The position numbers and the translations under genes were made by a program. From contig NZ_JXMU01000007.1 of the NCBI RefSeq assembly GCF_001293565.1, forward strand, positions 62,001 to 126,000: a stretch of 64,000 nucleotides of DNA. The letters run 5' to 3'. This DNA is from Ahrensia marina (GTDB taxonomy: Bacteria; Pseudomonadota; Alphaproteobacteria; Rhizobiales; Rhizobiaceae). Under the pieces are notes generated by a model. That model did not search any database. It was not told the origin of the DNA and saw only the letters and a program-made list of their open reading frames with translations. This document shows positions 34,067 to 43,733 of the stretch, one piece after another (position 1 is the stretch's first letter; the number at the start of each line of letters is the position of its first letter).

Positions 34067-35014
34067 TTAGAGCGTTGCGACTCGCTCGGTTATCAGATTG
34101 AAAAAGCCTTGTGCGTCGACTTGATTAAGAACCATTGCGTTCTTTTTACGGTCCGTCACGCCCCACCAGTCAATCACGGTCATGCCCATGGTCAATTCGG
34201 ATTCTGTTTCAATTTCCACATTGCACATGCGGCCTAAGAATAGTTCGGGTTTGATAAGATAAGCGGTCACACATGGATCGTGGAGGGGCCCGCCATCAGT
34301 GCCGTATTTCTCTTCATCAAAGCGTTCGAAAAAATCTATGAGATCGGCAGTCGCATCGCAGACCTTTGTGCCTTTCGCACGAAGAGCATCAATGCGTTCT
34401 TTTGTTGTGAGGGCTTTATGGGTGCAGTCAAGAGGTGCCATCACGATTGGTATGCCTGATTTAAATACGATGTCAGCGGCTTGCGGATCGACATAGATAT
34501 TGAATTCTGCTGCAGGCGTAATATTGCCGCCTTCAAAAAAGCCGCCGCCCATCATGACGATTTCGCGTATTTTGGGAGCGATATCCGGTGCTTTTTGTAA
34601 TGCGGTTGCGATGTTTGTTAGAGGACCAAGCGGGCAAAGAGTGATGTGGCGGTCTTTGTTCGCGCGTATCTGCTCGATGATAAAATCAACGCCGTTTTGA
34701 TCTTGCGGCAACATTGTCGGTTCCGGCAGGTCGGGACCGTTAAGTCCTGTTTCACCATGAACATGTTCCGCTGTCACCAATGGCCTGCCCATAGGTCCGG
34801 TAGCGCCCGGAAAGACTTTCGTGTCTGTTTTGCCGGCAAGCTCACACACTTTTAGGGCATTTTTGACGGTTAAATCGAGCGGTACATTGCCTGCAACGAT
34901 GGTCAGACCCAAGACTTCCAGTTCCGGGCTTGCAAGAGCCAGCAGGATTGCAACTGCATCATCTTGGCCCGGATCAGTATCAATAATGATGGCGCGCTTA
35001 TCATTGTTTGCCAT
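34067..35014 (-). CDS. Inosine/uridine-preferring nucleoside hydrolase
   Basis: An approximately 315-residue enzyme that splits ribonucleosides into base and ribose. The calcium-binding signature D-T-D-P-G-Q-D-D lies near the N-terminus, with M-G-G-G-F-F-E-G-G-N and the later D-P-C-V-T-A-Y in the C-terminal part carrying the last ligand Asp. The ATG at 35014 gives the family's normal length; an upstream ATG at 35056 would add 14 residues. No signal peptide, so cytoplasmic. Converges with ribokinase (66 bases apart) and is divergent from the hsp20 gene. Confidence 0.92.
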   Translation of the reverse strand: MANNDKRAIIIDTDPGQDDAVAILLALASPELEVLGLTIVAGNVPLDLTVKNALKVCELAGKTDTKVFPGATGPMGRPLVTAEHVHGETGLNGPDLPEPTMLPQDQNGVDFIIEQIRANKDRHITLCPLGPLTNIATALQKAPDIAPKIREIVMMGGGFFEGGNITPAAEFNIYVDPQAADIVFKSGIPIVMAPLDCTHKALTTKERIDALRAKGTKVCDATADLIDFFERFDEEKYGTDGGPLHDPCVTAYLIKPELFLGRMCNVEIETESELTMGMTVIDWWGVTDRKKNAMVLNQVDAQGFFNLITERVATL

Positions 35015-35144
35015 TGTCGTCGTATCTTTCTTGAAAATTTGATTCTGAGTGACCATACTTAAGGTTGAAACAAATGCCAGTAGGGTTTGTTTTTAATGTC
35101 GCTTAAAATGAGGGCATGGCCAGCGAAATCTGGTCTGATTGATT

Positions 35145-35564
35145 ATGGCACGTATGACCACTTTTTCCAGTCCGCTTCTTGTCGGCTTTGAGGCTCTTGA
35201 GAAATCACTTGAGCGGGTTGCAAAATCTGCTGACGGATATCCTCCTTACAATATTGAACGTTTGTGTTACGAGGACAAAGATATTCTGCGCATCACGCTG
35301 GCCGTTGCGGGCTTTGCCATTGATGATCTCGACATTACGACCGAGGACAGTCAACTGGTCATACGCGGCAAACAAACTGATGACGGAGACCGTGATTTTC
35401 TTCATCGCGGCATTGCAGCGCGCCAGTTTCAAAAAGCCTTCGTATTGGCCGATGGCATGCGGGTTTTGGCCGCCGAACTTAAGAACGGATTGCTTATTAT
35501 TGATCTTGACCGTCCACGGCCGGAAAAACTTGTCAAAAAGATTGCAATTTCCCAAACAGACTAA
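35145..35564 (+). CDS. Small heat-shock protein, Hsp20/alpha-crystallin family
   Basis: A 139-residue chaperone of the IbpA type. The alpha-crystallin domain runs about 30-125, with P-P-Y-N-I-E at its start and the L-K-N-G-L-L-I-I-D-L strand near its end. It holds unfolding proteins for refolding by DnaK or ClpB. The start is uncertain: ATG 35145 (M-A-R-M-T-T-F-S-S-P) is chosen, with TTG 35139 and ATG 35154 as alternatives; none has a clear RBS. I see no CIRCE-type inverted repeat or ROSE-like element that I could support in the short leader. Confidence 0.88.
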   Translation: MARMTTFSSPLLVGFEALEKSLERVAKSADGYPPYNIERLCYEDKDILRITLAVAGFAIDDLDITTEDSQLVIRGKQTDDGDRDFLHRGIAARQFQKAFVLADGMRVLAAELKNGLLIIDLDRPRPEKLVKKIAISQTD

Positions 35565-35676
35565 TCTTCCCTGACATTTATATCACACCTTTGTGAGGTG
35601 TATGCCCGATTGGTGAATTGACCTGCTAACACTCGGTGTGTTCAACATATGCCATCAATTAATCGGGGCTTACAAA

Positions 35677-36906
35677 ATGATAAAGAAACTCGGTCTTTCG
35701 GCCGCAATCGGCGTGGCATCACTTTCTTTAACAAGCCATGCTTTAGGGGATTCAAGTAGTCAAATCTGGGACATGGTCGTTAAAGAGGCCGAAGGTCAGA
35801 CTGTTTATTGGAATGCCTGGGGCGGTTCGACACAAATTAATGACTATATTGCTTGGGTCGGAGAAAATCTTGAAGACGAGTATGACATTGAGGTTGTTCA
35901 CGTAAAGCTGGATGACACGGCAAATGCCGTTTCTGCGGTTGTGGCTGAAAAAGCTGCAGGCAAAGATGAGAATGGTTCGATTGATCTTATTTGGATTAAT
36001 GGAGAAAACTTCGCTTCCATGAAGCGCCAGGGATTGCTCTATGGTCCCGACTGGACGCAGAATTTGCCAAATTGGCAATATGTGGACGTTGAGAACAAGC
36101 CAACGATTACAACAGACTTTACAATCCCAACCGATGGCATGGAATCGCCTTGGGGTATGGCAAAGTTGGTTTTCTTTCATGATAGCGCTCGCACCAGCCC
36201 GGAAGAAATGCCGGATAGTGCGGATGAATTGCTTAAATGGGCTGCAGAGAACCCCGGGCGTTTTTCCTATCCCCAGCCGCCGGATTTTATTGGTTCAAGC
36301 TTTTTAAAGCAGGTTTTGATTGAACAGGTTGAGGACAGATCCTTGCTGCAGCAATCAGCCGATGAGGTCAATTTTGAAGAGGTGTCAAAACCGTTATTTG
36401 ATTATCTTGACGAGTTGCATCCGAACCTATGGCGTGAGGCCAAAGCATTCCCGCGCGATTATCCTTCCATGAGTCAGTTATTGGCCGATGGTGAATTGGA
36501 CATAACTTTCGCTTTCAATCCTGCCACAGCTTCAAGCGCAATTGCCAATGATGAGTTACCGGACACTGTGCGCTCATTTACTTTTTCAGAAGGCACATTG
36601 GGCAATACGCATTTTGTCGCTATACCCTATAATGCAAATGCGAAAGCTGGCGCTCTTGTTCTGGCTAATTTCTTGATTTCTCCGGAAGCACAATTGCGCA
36701 AACAGGATCCCGCTTTTTGGGGCGACCCGACTGTTTTGGCGATGGGAAAGCTTTCCGAAGAACAGGCAGATGCGTTCAACAAGCTTGACCTTGGTGTGGC
36801 AACACTTAGGCCCGACGAACTGGGACCGGCATTGGATGAACCGCACCCGAGCTGGATGACGAAAATCGAAGAAAAATGGTTGGCACGCTACGGCGCGGCC
36901 AATTAA
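35677..36906 (+). CDS. YnjB-type ABC transporter solute-binding protein
   Basis: A 409-residue periplasmic protein with a signal peptide ending near S-H-A-L-G-D (about residue 24). The mature part begins W-D-M-V-V-K-E-A-E-G-Q-T-V-Y-W-N-A-W-G-G, the hallmark of the YnjB family, a relative of iron/thiamine/polyamine binding proteins. Ligand unknown in all members I recall. The ATG at 35677 starts the signal peptide; a GTG 39 bases upstream is not needed. First gene of a ynjBCD-like operon, 33 bases before the permease. Confidence 0.87.
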   Translation: MIKKLGLSAAIGVASLSLTSHALGDSSSQIWDMVVKEAEGQTVYWNAWGGSTQINDYIAWVGENLEDEYDIEVVHVKLDDTANAVSAVVAEKAAGKDENGSIDLIWINGENFASMKRQGLLYGPDWTQNLPNWQYVDVENKPTITTDFTIPTDGMESPWGMAKLVFFHDSARTSPEEMPDSADELLKWAAENPGRFSYPQPPDFIGSSFLKQVLIEQVEDRSLLQQSADEVNFEEVSKPLFDYLDELHPNLWREAKAFPRDYPSMSQLLADGELDITFAFNPATASSAIANDELPDTVRSFTFSEGTLGNTHFVAIPYNANAKAGALVLANFLISPEAQLRKQDPAFWGDPTVLAMGKLSEEQADAFNKLDLGVATLRPDELGPALDEPHPSWMTKIEEKWLARYGAAN

Positions 36907-36939
36907 TTCTTTTTCGGCTTAACCAGAGCAGGCTTTTAA

Positions 36940-38619
36940 ATGCTGCGATACTCTCCGTTCACTGCATTGCTTGTTCTGGCTGTGCCTGTTTTATGTGGAC
37001 TGGCCGGTACATTGTTGCCGGCCTTTGGTTATCTGCCCGCATTAGGCGGCACAAGTTTTTCTGTGCAGCCCTTTGATACCTTGTTCATGCAAACGGGTAT
37101 CTGGCGCTCCATTGCGCAATCATTCTTTATAGGTCTCACCTCGACTGCTCTGGCCGTTATACTCGTCGCGGGCTTTGTCGCTGCCTGGTATGGCACCCGC
37201 CTTTTTAAAAAGGTGCAATATCTCGTATCGCCGTTGCTGTCGGTTCCCCATGCGGCGGCGGCTTTCGGCTTTGCATTTATGATTGCGCCCTCGGGCTTCT
37301 TTGCGCGCCTGTTTTCGCCTTGGCTGACGGGCTGGGAGCGGCCGCTTGATTTGTTGATTGTCAATGATCAGCTTGGCCTTGCTCTTATCGCAGGATTGGT
37401 CGTCAAAGAGGTGCCATTTTTGCTGCTGGTAACGCTAGCAGCACTGCCACAGATTTCAGCTATCAAATTCTCCCATCTGACCCAGTCCCTTGGATACGGG
37501 CGGATGGCCGGATTTTTACTTTCAACATGGCCGCCGGTTTACAGACAAATTAGATTGCCGATATTTGCCGTTATTGCCTATGCAAGCGCAAATGTGGATA
37601 TGGCGATTATTCTCGGGCCGGCAACGCCACATACTTTGCCAGTAAGGCTTGTCGGTTGGATGAATGATCCAGATTTAAAAATGCGCTTTATGGCTTGCGC
37701 TGGCGCGTGTGTGCAAATTCTAGTCACAGGTTTTGCGTTGTTGGTTTGGACACTGATTGAGCGTGTTACAGGTGTGGTTTCACGGAAACTGGCGGCAAAA
37801 GGTAACCGCTATACCCGGGACTGGGGAGTGCGTGTAACAGCATCGGTTTTGATGACAACATCTGCGTTAATCGTATTTGGCGGTTTGCTCGTTCTTGCCC
37901 TGTGGTCGGTTTCCGGCCTTTGGCAGTTTCCCAATACATTGCCCAATAACTTATCGCTTAAAAACTGGATGCGGGCGCTGCCAGGACTTTCAGGGCCGCT
38001 TGTTACGACAATTATTATTGGCGGAGCATCGGTCGCAATATCCATTATTATTACTTTGGCCTGCTTGGTGCGCGAACAACAAACCGGTCGCAGCGGCGGT
38101 AATCGCGCATTGTGGCTGCTTTACTTACCTTTACTGGTTCCTCAGATCGGGTTTCTTTTCGGTCTTCAACTCTTTCTTCTTAGCGTTAATGCGATCGCCA
38201 GTTGGACAGCATTGATTTTTGCCCATGTTGTTTTCGTATTGCCTTACGTATTTTTATCTCTTTCGGCTCCTTGGCGGGCCTTCGATAAGCGCTATGATTC
38301 AATCGGCGCGGCCTTAGGCGCTTCCAACTGGCGTATTTTCTGGCACATACGCGCGCCGATGCTTTTGCGTGCGATTCTGGCGGCCTGTGCCGTAGGCTTT
38401 GCTGTGTCAATCGGGCAATATTTGCCAACACTATTAATTGGCGCAGGCCGGTTCCCGACGATTACCACGGAAGCCGTAGCTCTTGGCTCGGGCGGAAACC
38501 GCCGTATTATTGGCATTTACGCCTTCATGCAGATGATGCTGCCATTTGTCGGGTTTTTACTGGCATCAATTTTACCCGCATTGATTTTCCGAAATCGCCG
38601 CGGCATCACAGGTTTTTAA
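36940..38619 (+). CDS. YnjC-type ABC permease, two permease modules in one chain
   Basis: A 559-residue inner-membrane protein with about 12 hydrophobic segments. Two BPD_transp_1 halves are visible, each with its own coupling loop: Q-S-L-G-Y-G-R-M-A-G in the first half and A-A-L-G-A-S-N-W-R-I-F-W in the second. Fused permeases of this kind also occur in FbpB- and ThiP-like importers. It lies between the binding protein and the ATPase (19 bases before the latter). The cargo is not known. Confidence 0.88.
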   Translation: MLRYSPFTALLVLAVPVLCGLAGTLLPAFGYLPALGGTSFSVQPFDTLFMQTGIWRSIAQSFFIGLTSTALAVILVAGFVAAWYGTRLFKKVQYLVSPLLSVPHAAAAFGFAFMIAPSGFFARLFSPWLTGWERPLDLLIVNDQLGLALIAGLVVKEVPFLLLVTLAALPQISAIKFSHLTQSLGYGRMAGFLLSTWPPVYRQIRLPIFAVIAYASANVDMAIILGPATPHTLPVRLVGWMNDPDLKMRFMACAGACVQILVTGFALLVWTLIERVTGVVSRKLAAKGNRYTRDWGVRVTASVLMTTSALIVFGGLLVLALWSVSGLWQFPNTLPNNLSLKNWMRALPGLSGPLVTTIIIGGASVAISIIITLACLVREQQTGRSGGNRALWLLYLPLLVPQIGFLFGLQLFLLSVNAIASWTALIFAHVVFVLPYVFLSLSAPWRAFDKRYDSIGAALGASNWRIFWHIRAPMLLRAILAACAVGFAVSIGQYLPTLLIGAGRFPTITTEAVALGSGGNRRIIGIYAFMQMMLPFVGFLLASILPALIFRNRRGITGF

Positions 38620-38638
38620 AAAGAGCATTGGTTTCCAA

Positions 38639-39301
38639 ATGAGCTACGCGTCAACGGGACTTAAAATCGATGGTGTTCGTATCACGCTTGATGGTCGTGA
38701 ACTTTTGGCTGTTGATCACCTGATTAACCCGAAAGAAGTGCTGACAATCATGGGCCCATCGGGTTCGGGTAAATCCACCTTGTTGGCATATATTGGCGGT
38801 TTTCTTGACCCTGCGTTTGAAGCAAAAGGGGACGTGTATTGCAGCGGGATGAATATTACGCAGGTTAAGCCGCAGGAGCGCCGTGCCGGTCTGTTGTTTC
38901 AGGATCCTTTGTTGTTTCCGCATATGTCCGTGGGCGGTAATCTGGTTTTTGCAATGCCTGCTGACATTCAGCCTAAAACGGAGCGGCGTGGTCAAGCGGA
39001 ACAAGCGCTGGCGGATGTTGGTTTGGAAGGATTTTTTGACCGCGACCCCGAGACATTATCCGGCGGACAAAAGGCCCGTGTTGCGCTTGCACGTGTTTTA
39101 ATATCCCGTCCGGCCTTTTTATTGTTGGATGAACCTTTCTCCAAACTCGACGCTGATCGTCGTGCACAAATGCGGGATCTTGTGTTTGAGAATGCCAAGC
39201 GCCGCTCACTGCCTGTTTTGTTGGTAACGCATGATCGGGAAGACGCATTAGCTGCCAATGGCACGATCATAGAGGTTGGTTCGCAAATCGCGGGCCAATA
39301 G
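38639..39301 (+). CDS. YnjD-type ABC transporter ATPase
   Basis: A 220-residue ATPase with Walker A G-P-S-G-S-G-K-S-T, Q-loop L-F-Q-D-P, signature L-S-G-G-Q-K-A-R-V-A-L-A, Walker B L-L-L-D-E-P-F and H-loop V-T-H-D. It lacks the C-terminal TOBE domain of PotA-type ATPases, like YnjD. It completes the ynjBCD-like importer and ends 13 bases before hrpB. Confidence 0.9.
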   Translation: MSYASTGLKIDGVRITLDGRELLAVDHLINPKEVLTIMGPSGSGKSTLLAYIGGFLDPAFEAKGDVYCSGMNITQVKPQERRAGLLFQDPLLFPHMSVGGNLVFAMPADIQPKTERRGQAEQALADVGLEGFFDRDPETLSGGQKARVALARVLISRPAFLLLDEPFSKLDADRRAQMRDLVFENAKRRSLPVLLVTHDREDALAANGTIIEVGSQIAGQ

Positions 39302-39314
39302 ACTAAAAGCCAGT

Positions 39315-41774
39315 ATGATGAAGTTAAATGATCTTCCGGTTCTGGATGTTATACCTGAGATAAAAATTGCTCTGTCAGAGCAATATAAAGCAATTCTGAT
39401 TGCACCACCGGGTGCGGGAAAAACCACCGCTGTACCGCTAAAGCTTCTTCAGGAAGACTGGCTTGCGGGTAAAAAGATAATCATGTTGGAGCCGCGACGT
39501 CTGGCTGCGCGCACTGCTGCGCGCCGGATGGCAGCCAGTTTGGATGAGCCAGTTGGTCAGACAGTCGGCTATCGTATGCGCTTTGATACGAAAGTGAGTG
39601 CAAATACAAAAATAGAGATTGTCACCGAAGGTGTTTTTCAACGTATGATTGTCGATGATCCTGAGCTTGGCGGGGTTGGCTGTGTTATCTTTGACGAGTT
39701 CCATGAACGCAGTCTCGATGCTGATTTTGGGTTGGCACTTACGCTGGATGTGATGGAGGCACTGCGCGAAGATTTACGCTTGCTTATCATGTCCGCCACA
39801 TTGGACGGGCCTCGCGTTTCAGCTTTTCTGGACGAAGCGCCAATCATCGAAAGCAAAGGCCGTATGCATCCGGTCGATATTAAGTATCTTCCGCGCAATG
39901 CTGACCAGCGTATTGAAGATACTATGGCCGGTGCAATTCGCAAAATGCTGATGGAAGAAGAAGGCAGTATTCTGGCTTTCTTGCCCGGTCAGGCGGAAAT
40001 CAGACGTACCGCCGAGCGATTGGATGGAAGACTGCCCGACAATGTATTTGTTGCGCCGTTATTTGGCGCTATGGATATTTGCGATCAGGATAAAGCTGTT
40101 GAACCGCCACCATCTGGACAGCGAAAAGTGGTTTTGGCGACATCTCTGGCAGAATCCTCCATTACCATTGATGGCGTGCGTATCATTATTGACAGCGGGC
40201 TTGCGCGTCTGCCGTCGTTTGAAGCCAATTTGGGCATTTCGCGATTGGAAACAAAACGTGCATCCATTGCCAGTGTCACACAGCGTGCGGGACGCGCAGG
40301 ACGAACAGCGCCCGGTATTGCTGTCCGTCTTTGGCAAGAGGAGCAAACCGCCGCATTGCCTGATTTCGAACAGCCTGAAATTATGCAGACCGATTTATCG
40401 GCACTCCTGCTTGATTGCGTAAGCTGGGGGGTGAGCGGCCCCGAAGCACTTCGGTTTCTTGATCAACCGCCGAAAGCCCATATCGATGAAGCGCGAAAAT
40501 TGCTGATTGAGTTAGGCGCGATTGATCCTACCGGCGCAATCACGGCAAAAGGCAAAATCATCGGTGCGCTGGGGCTTGAGCCGCGCTTAGCTGCGATGAT
40601 TGCTGCGGGAACATCACGTCAGGACTGCGAATGCCGGTCTATGCTTGGCTTGCTGATGGGTGAACGCGGTCTTGGCGGCAATGATGTCGATCTTGCAGCC
40701 CGCTTTGAGCGTGTTTGGCGTGATAACTCAACGCGGGCGCGCAGTGCCAAACAAATGGCTGGCAATATGGCTAAAAAGGTTGAAGCGGTCAGTAATGGAG
40801 GCGAAGTCTCTGTCGGGCTTATGCTTTGTGATGCTTTTCCTGATCGTTTGGCACGGCGACGTGATAACCGGCAGGGTAGCTATGTGCTGACCAATGGCCG
40901 CGGTGTGATGATTGACGAAACGGCAGCGCTGGCAAGCCACCAGTTTCTGGTCGTAACGGATTTGATCGGCTCTGCGGCAAACGCGCGTATCGTTTCCGCT
41001 GCCGCGATTGAAGAAAATGAAGTAACCGATTTTTTTGCAGACCAGATCAGCGAACGTGATTATTTCACTTTTGACAAAGCGACATCACGATTGAAAGGCC
41101 AACGTAAACGTCAATTGGGTGCGATTACATTAAGTGCGGTGCCTTTAACTGTCGAGCCCGGCGAAGCTACGACTGACGCGCTTGTTGCGGCTGTACGGCA
41201 ATACGGTTTGGGTATCTTGCCGTGGGGCAAAAAATCCACTGAACTCAAAGCGCGTCTTGCCTGGCTTCATGCCCATCAGGGTGATTGGCCAAATATGTCC
41301 GATGATGCTCTGTGCGATGCTTTGGAGGAATGGCTTGCGCCGTTTCTGGCAGGAAAAACAAGACTGACCGATTTGGCTGATAATGATATTGCCTCTGGTT
41401 TGATGACCCTCGTGCCCTATCAATTGCACATGCAGTTGGATGAACTTGCGCCGACGCATTATGTTGTACCAACCGGGTCAAAAATACCGCTAACCTATAA
41501 TGCGGATGGTGCTGCGCCTGTTTTGTCTGTGCGCGTTCAGGAGCTGTTTGGACTGGCAACACATCCGGCAATATGTAATGGCAAAGTGCCGCTTACAATC
41601 GAAATGCTGTCGCCGGCGCATAGGCCAATTCAATTAACGCAGGATTTGCCGGGTTTCTGGTCCGGTAGCTGGCGGGATATGCGCGCTGATATGCGTGGAC
41701 GCTATCCCCGTCACGAATGGCCTGAGGACCCTGCACAGGCTGCGCCAACACGTCGCGCCAAGCCTCGCAAATAA
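39315..41774 (+). CDS. hrpB: ATP-dependent helicase HrpB
   Basis: An 819-residue DEAH-box helicase. Motif I is A-P-P-G-A-G-K-T-T (about 30-38), motif Ia P-R-R-L-A-A-R, motif II D-E-F-H (in place of DEAH), motif III S-A-T-L-D-G, motif VI Q-R-A-G-R-A-G-R, then an HA2 region and the HrpB_C domain ending in R-Y-P-R-H-E-W-P-E-D-P. HrpB is a probable RNA helicase of unclear cellular role. The start is ATG 39315 or 39318. It is 13 bases after the ynjD-like gene and 45 before actS; read-through is possible. Confidence 0.94.
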   Translation: MMKLNDLPVLDVIPEIKIALSEQYKAILIAPPGAGKTTAVPLKLLQEDWLAGKKIIMLEPRRLAARTAARRMAASLDEPVGQTVGYRMRFDTKVSANTKIEIVTEGVFQRMIVDDPELGGVGCVIFDEFHERSLDADFGLALTLDVMEALREDLRLLIMSATLDGPRVSAFLDEAPIIESKGRMHPVDIKYLPRNADQRIEDTMAGAIRKMLMEEEGSILAFLPGQAEIRRTAERLDGRLPDNVFVAPLFGAMDICDQDKAVEPPPSGQRKVVLATSLAESSITIDGVRIIIDSGLARLPSFEANLGISRLETKRASIASVTQRAGRAGRTAPGIAVRLWQEEQTAALPDFEQPEIMQTDLSALLLDCVSWGVSGPEALRFLDQPPKAHIDEARKLLIELGAIDPTGAITAKGKIIGALGLEPRLAAMIAAGTSRQDCECRSMLGLLMGERGLGGNDVDLAARFERVWRDNSTRARSAKQMAGNMAKKVEAVSNGGEVSVGLMLCDAFPDRLARRRDNRQGSYVLTNGRGVMIDETAALASHQFLVVTDLIGSAANARIVSAAAIEENEVTDFFADQISERDYFTFDKATSRLKGQRKRQLGAITLSAVPLTVEPGEATTDALVAAVRQYGLGILPWGKKSTELKARLAWLHAHQGDWPNMSDDALCDALEEWLAPFLAGKTRLTDLADNDIASGLMTLVPYQLHMQLDELAPTHYVVPTGSKIPLTYNADGAAPVLSVRVQELFGLATHPAICNGKVPLTIEMLSPAHRPIQLTQDLPGFWSGSWRDMRADMRGRYPRHEWPEDPAQAAPTRRAKPRK

Positions 41775-41819
41775 TGCGATATTAAAAGACTGTCTATTTT
41801 GGCAGTTTAGCGCAACAAT

Positions 41820-43142
41820 ATGTGGATGGCGATGGATATTGATCTTGATGAGGTGGATGGATTTACAATCCGCCGATTACGACTGGCAACTCTAACCGCT
41901 ACCCGTTGGTTTGCGGTGCTTGGGCAAAGTCTGGTCTTGGCGATTGTTGCCGGTTATCTGGAATTTCCGCTCCCTATCATGCCGTCAATTGCACTTGTTG
42001 CGATGTCGGCGTTGCTAAATATTTTTGTTACTTGGCAATATCCTGCAAACCAGCGCTTAGAGCCTTATCAGGCGATGGGTATTTTGCTGTTTGACATCGT
42101 TCAACTGGCAGCACTTCTTTATCTGACCGGCGGATTAACGAACCCCTTTTCGATCCTGCTCATCGTGCCCGCTATTATATCCGCGGCAACCTTGCCGGTG
42201 CGCTATACATTCGTTCTGACCTTAATTGTTGCCGTTGCCGCTTCGATTTTGGGTGTGTTCCATATGCCGCTGCCTTGGGAGGCTGGTAAATCGCTCATTA
42301 TCCCATTTGTTTTTGTTGTCGGGCTGTGGGGCGCATTAATCTCCTGTCTGCTATTTGCAGTGTTGTATGTTTACCGTGTTGCAGCCGAAGCGCGCCGGCT
42401 TTCTGATGCGCTGGCGGCAACAGAGCTTGTTATTCAACGCGAACAACATCTCTCCGCTCTCGATGGCATGGCTGCAGCCGCTGCCCACGAGCTTGGAACG
42501 CCGCTGGCGACGATCAGTCTTGTTTCCAAAGAAATGGACCGCGCAACATTTGAGGATGATCCGCTCAAAGAGGACATTACTCTGTTACGAACACAGGCGG
42601 ATCGTTGCCGCGAAATTCTAAGCCGGTTGTCGACCCTTGGAACAGACAAAGAAGACCCGATCACTCGCATGCCGCTTTTGGTGATGATTGAGGAAATCGT
42701 CGCACCGCACCGCGAATTCGGTGTCGATATCTCCACCATCGTCACAACCAAAGATTTGGCTGAACCAACCGAGCTGCGAAACACAGGTCTCATATATGGA
42801 CTTGGCAATATTGTCGAAAACGCCGTTGATTTTGCAAAAAGCAAAGTCACGGTCTTTGTCAGTTGGGATGATCACCGCATTACGGTGCGTGTTCAGGATG
42901 ATGGTCCAGGTTATGCTGGCGATCAATTGACCAATTTAGGTGAGCCGGACATAAGAAACCTACGTGGTGCAGAACGTAATCGTGAAGGCAGTGAAGGTCT
43001 GGGGCTTGGTATTTTTATTGCCAAAACACTTATAGAGCGAGCAGGTGCTGATATAGTATTTGCCAACGGGTCTATCCCAGGCGTTGGCGCAGATGTAAAA
43101 GTTTCGTGGCCGCGCACATCCAAAAGCAGGTCGAATACGTAG
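41820..43142 (+). CDS. actS: Redox-sensing histidine kinase ActS/RegB/PrrB
   Basis: A 440-residue kinase with six predicted membrane spans (about 30-185). The quinone-site heptad G-G-L-T-N-P-F (104-110), phospho-acceptor H223 in A-A-H-E-L-G-T-P-L, and the redox-active C263 in R-C-R-E-I-L are all present, as in RegB. The kinase controls the switch between oxic and low-oxygen metabolism through ActR, which overlaps its 3' end region. ATG 41820 is used, but ATG 41832 is also possible. Everything needed for the known redox mechanism is present. Confidence 0.93.
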   Translation: MWMAMDIDLDEVDGFTIRRLRLATLTATRWFAVLGQSLVLAIVAGYLEFPLPIMPSIALVAMSALLNIFVTWQYPANQRLEPYQAMGILLFDIVQLAALLYLTGGLTNPFSILLIVPAIISAATLPVRYTFVLTLIVAVAASILGVFHMPLPWEAGKSLIIPFVFVVGLWGALISCLLFAVLYVYRVAAEARRLSDALAATELVIQREQHLSALDGMAAAAAHELGTPLATISLVSKEMDRATFEDDPLKEDITLLRTQADRCREILSRLSTLGTDKEDPITRMPLLVMIEEIVAPHREFGVDISTIVTTKDLAEPTELRNTGLIYGLGNIVENAVDFAKSKVTVFVSWDDHRITVRVQDDGPGYAGDQLTNLGEPDIRNLRGAERNREGSEGLGLGIFIAKTLIERAGADIVFANGSIPGVGADVKVSWPRTSKSRSNT

Positions 43143-43159
43143 TATTTTGTGAAAGAAGA

Positions 43160-43729
43160 ATGAAGATGACAAACAAAGAAGATACTGCCAATACCGATAT
43201 CGGACCGGATACAACATTGCTTTTGGTCGATGACGATGCGCCGTTTTTGCGTCGCTTGGCGCGCGCAATGGAAACACGCGGGTTTACAGTAGACACATCA
43301 GAAAGTGTCACGGAAGGTTTGGCAAAAGTCAAAAACCAGCCCCCTGCATATGCCGTTGTGGACTTGCGTTTGGAAGATGGCAATGGTTTGGATGTTGTGA
43401 GCGCGCTGCATGAAAGACGCCCTGACGCGAAAGTTGTCGTGCTGACCGGTTACGGCAATATCGCAACAGCAGTAACCGCTGTGAAGCTTGGTGCGATTGA
43501 TTATTTATCAAAACCGGCAGATGCGGACGACGTCTTCAATGCGCTTTTGAACACGTCGAACGGGAAAGCACCACCGCCCGAAAACCCTATGTCCGCAGAC
43601 CGTGTACGCTGGGAGCATATTCAGCGCGTCTATGAGGCGTGTGACCGCAATGTTTCCGAAACGGCGCGCCGGTTGAATATGCATCGCCGGACATTGCAAC
43701 GTATTCTTGCAAAACGGGCGCCACGCTGA
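43160..43729 (+). CDS. actR: Response regulator ActR/RegA/PrrA
   Basis: A 189-residue regulator: receiver about 18-130 with V-D-D-D, acceptor D68 in V-V-D-L-R-L-E-D-G and S-K-P, then a short linker and a Fis-type HTH at the C-terminus (N-V-S-E-T-A-R-R-L-N-M-H-R-R-T-L-Q-R). This compact form is typical of RegA. It starts 17 bases after actS at ATG 43160; ATG 43166 is an alternative. It probably controls respiration, carbon and nitrogen assimilation genes. Confidence 0.94.
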   Translation: MKMTNKEDTANTDIGPDTTLLLVDDDAPFLRRLARAMETRGFTVDTSESVTEGLAKVKNQPPAYAVVDLRLEDGNGLDVVSALHERRPDAKVVVLTGYGNIATAVTAVKLGAIDYLSKPADADDVFNALLNTSNGKAPPPENPMSADRVRWEHIQRVYEACDRNVSETARRLNMHRRTLQRILAKRAPR

Positions 43730-43733
43730 TTTT

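Noticed and set aside
35584-35602. ACACCT/AGGTGT hairpin after the hsp20 gene
   Set aside because: Short stem without T run; it does not match a riboswitch core either.
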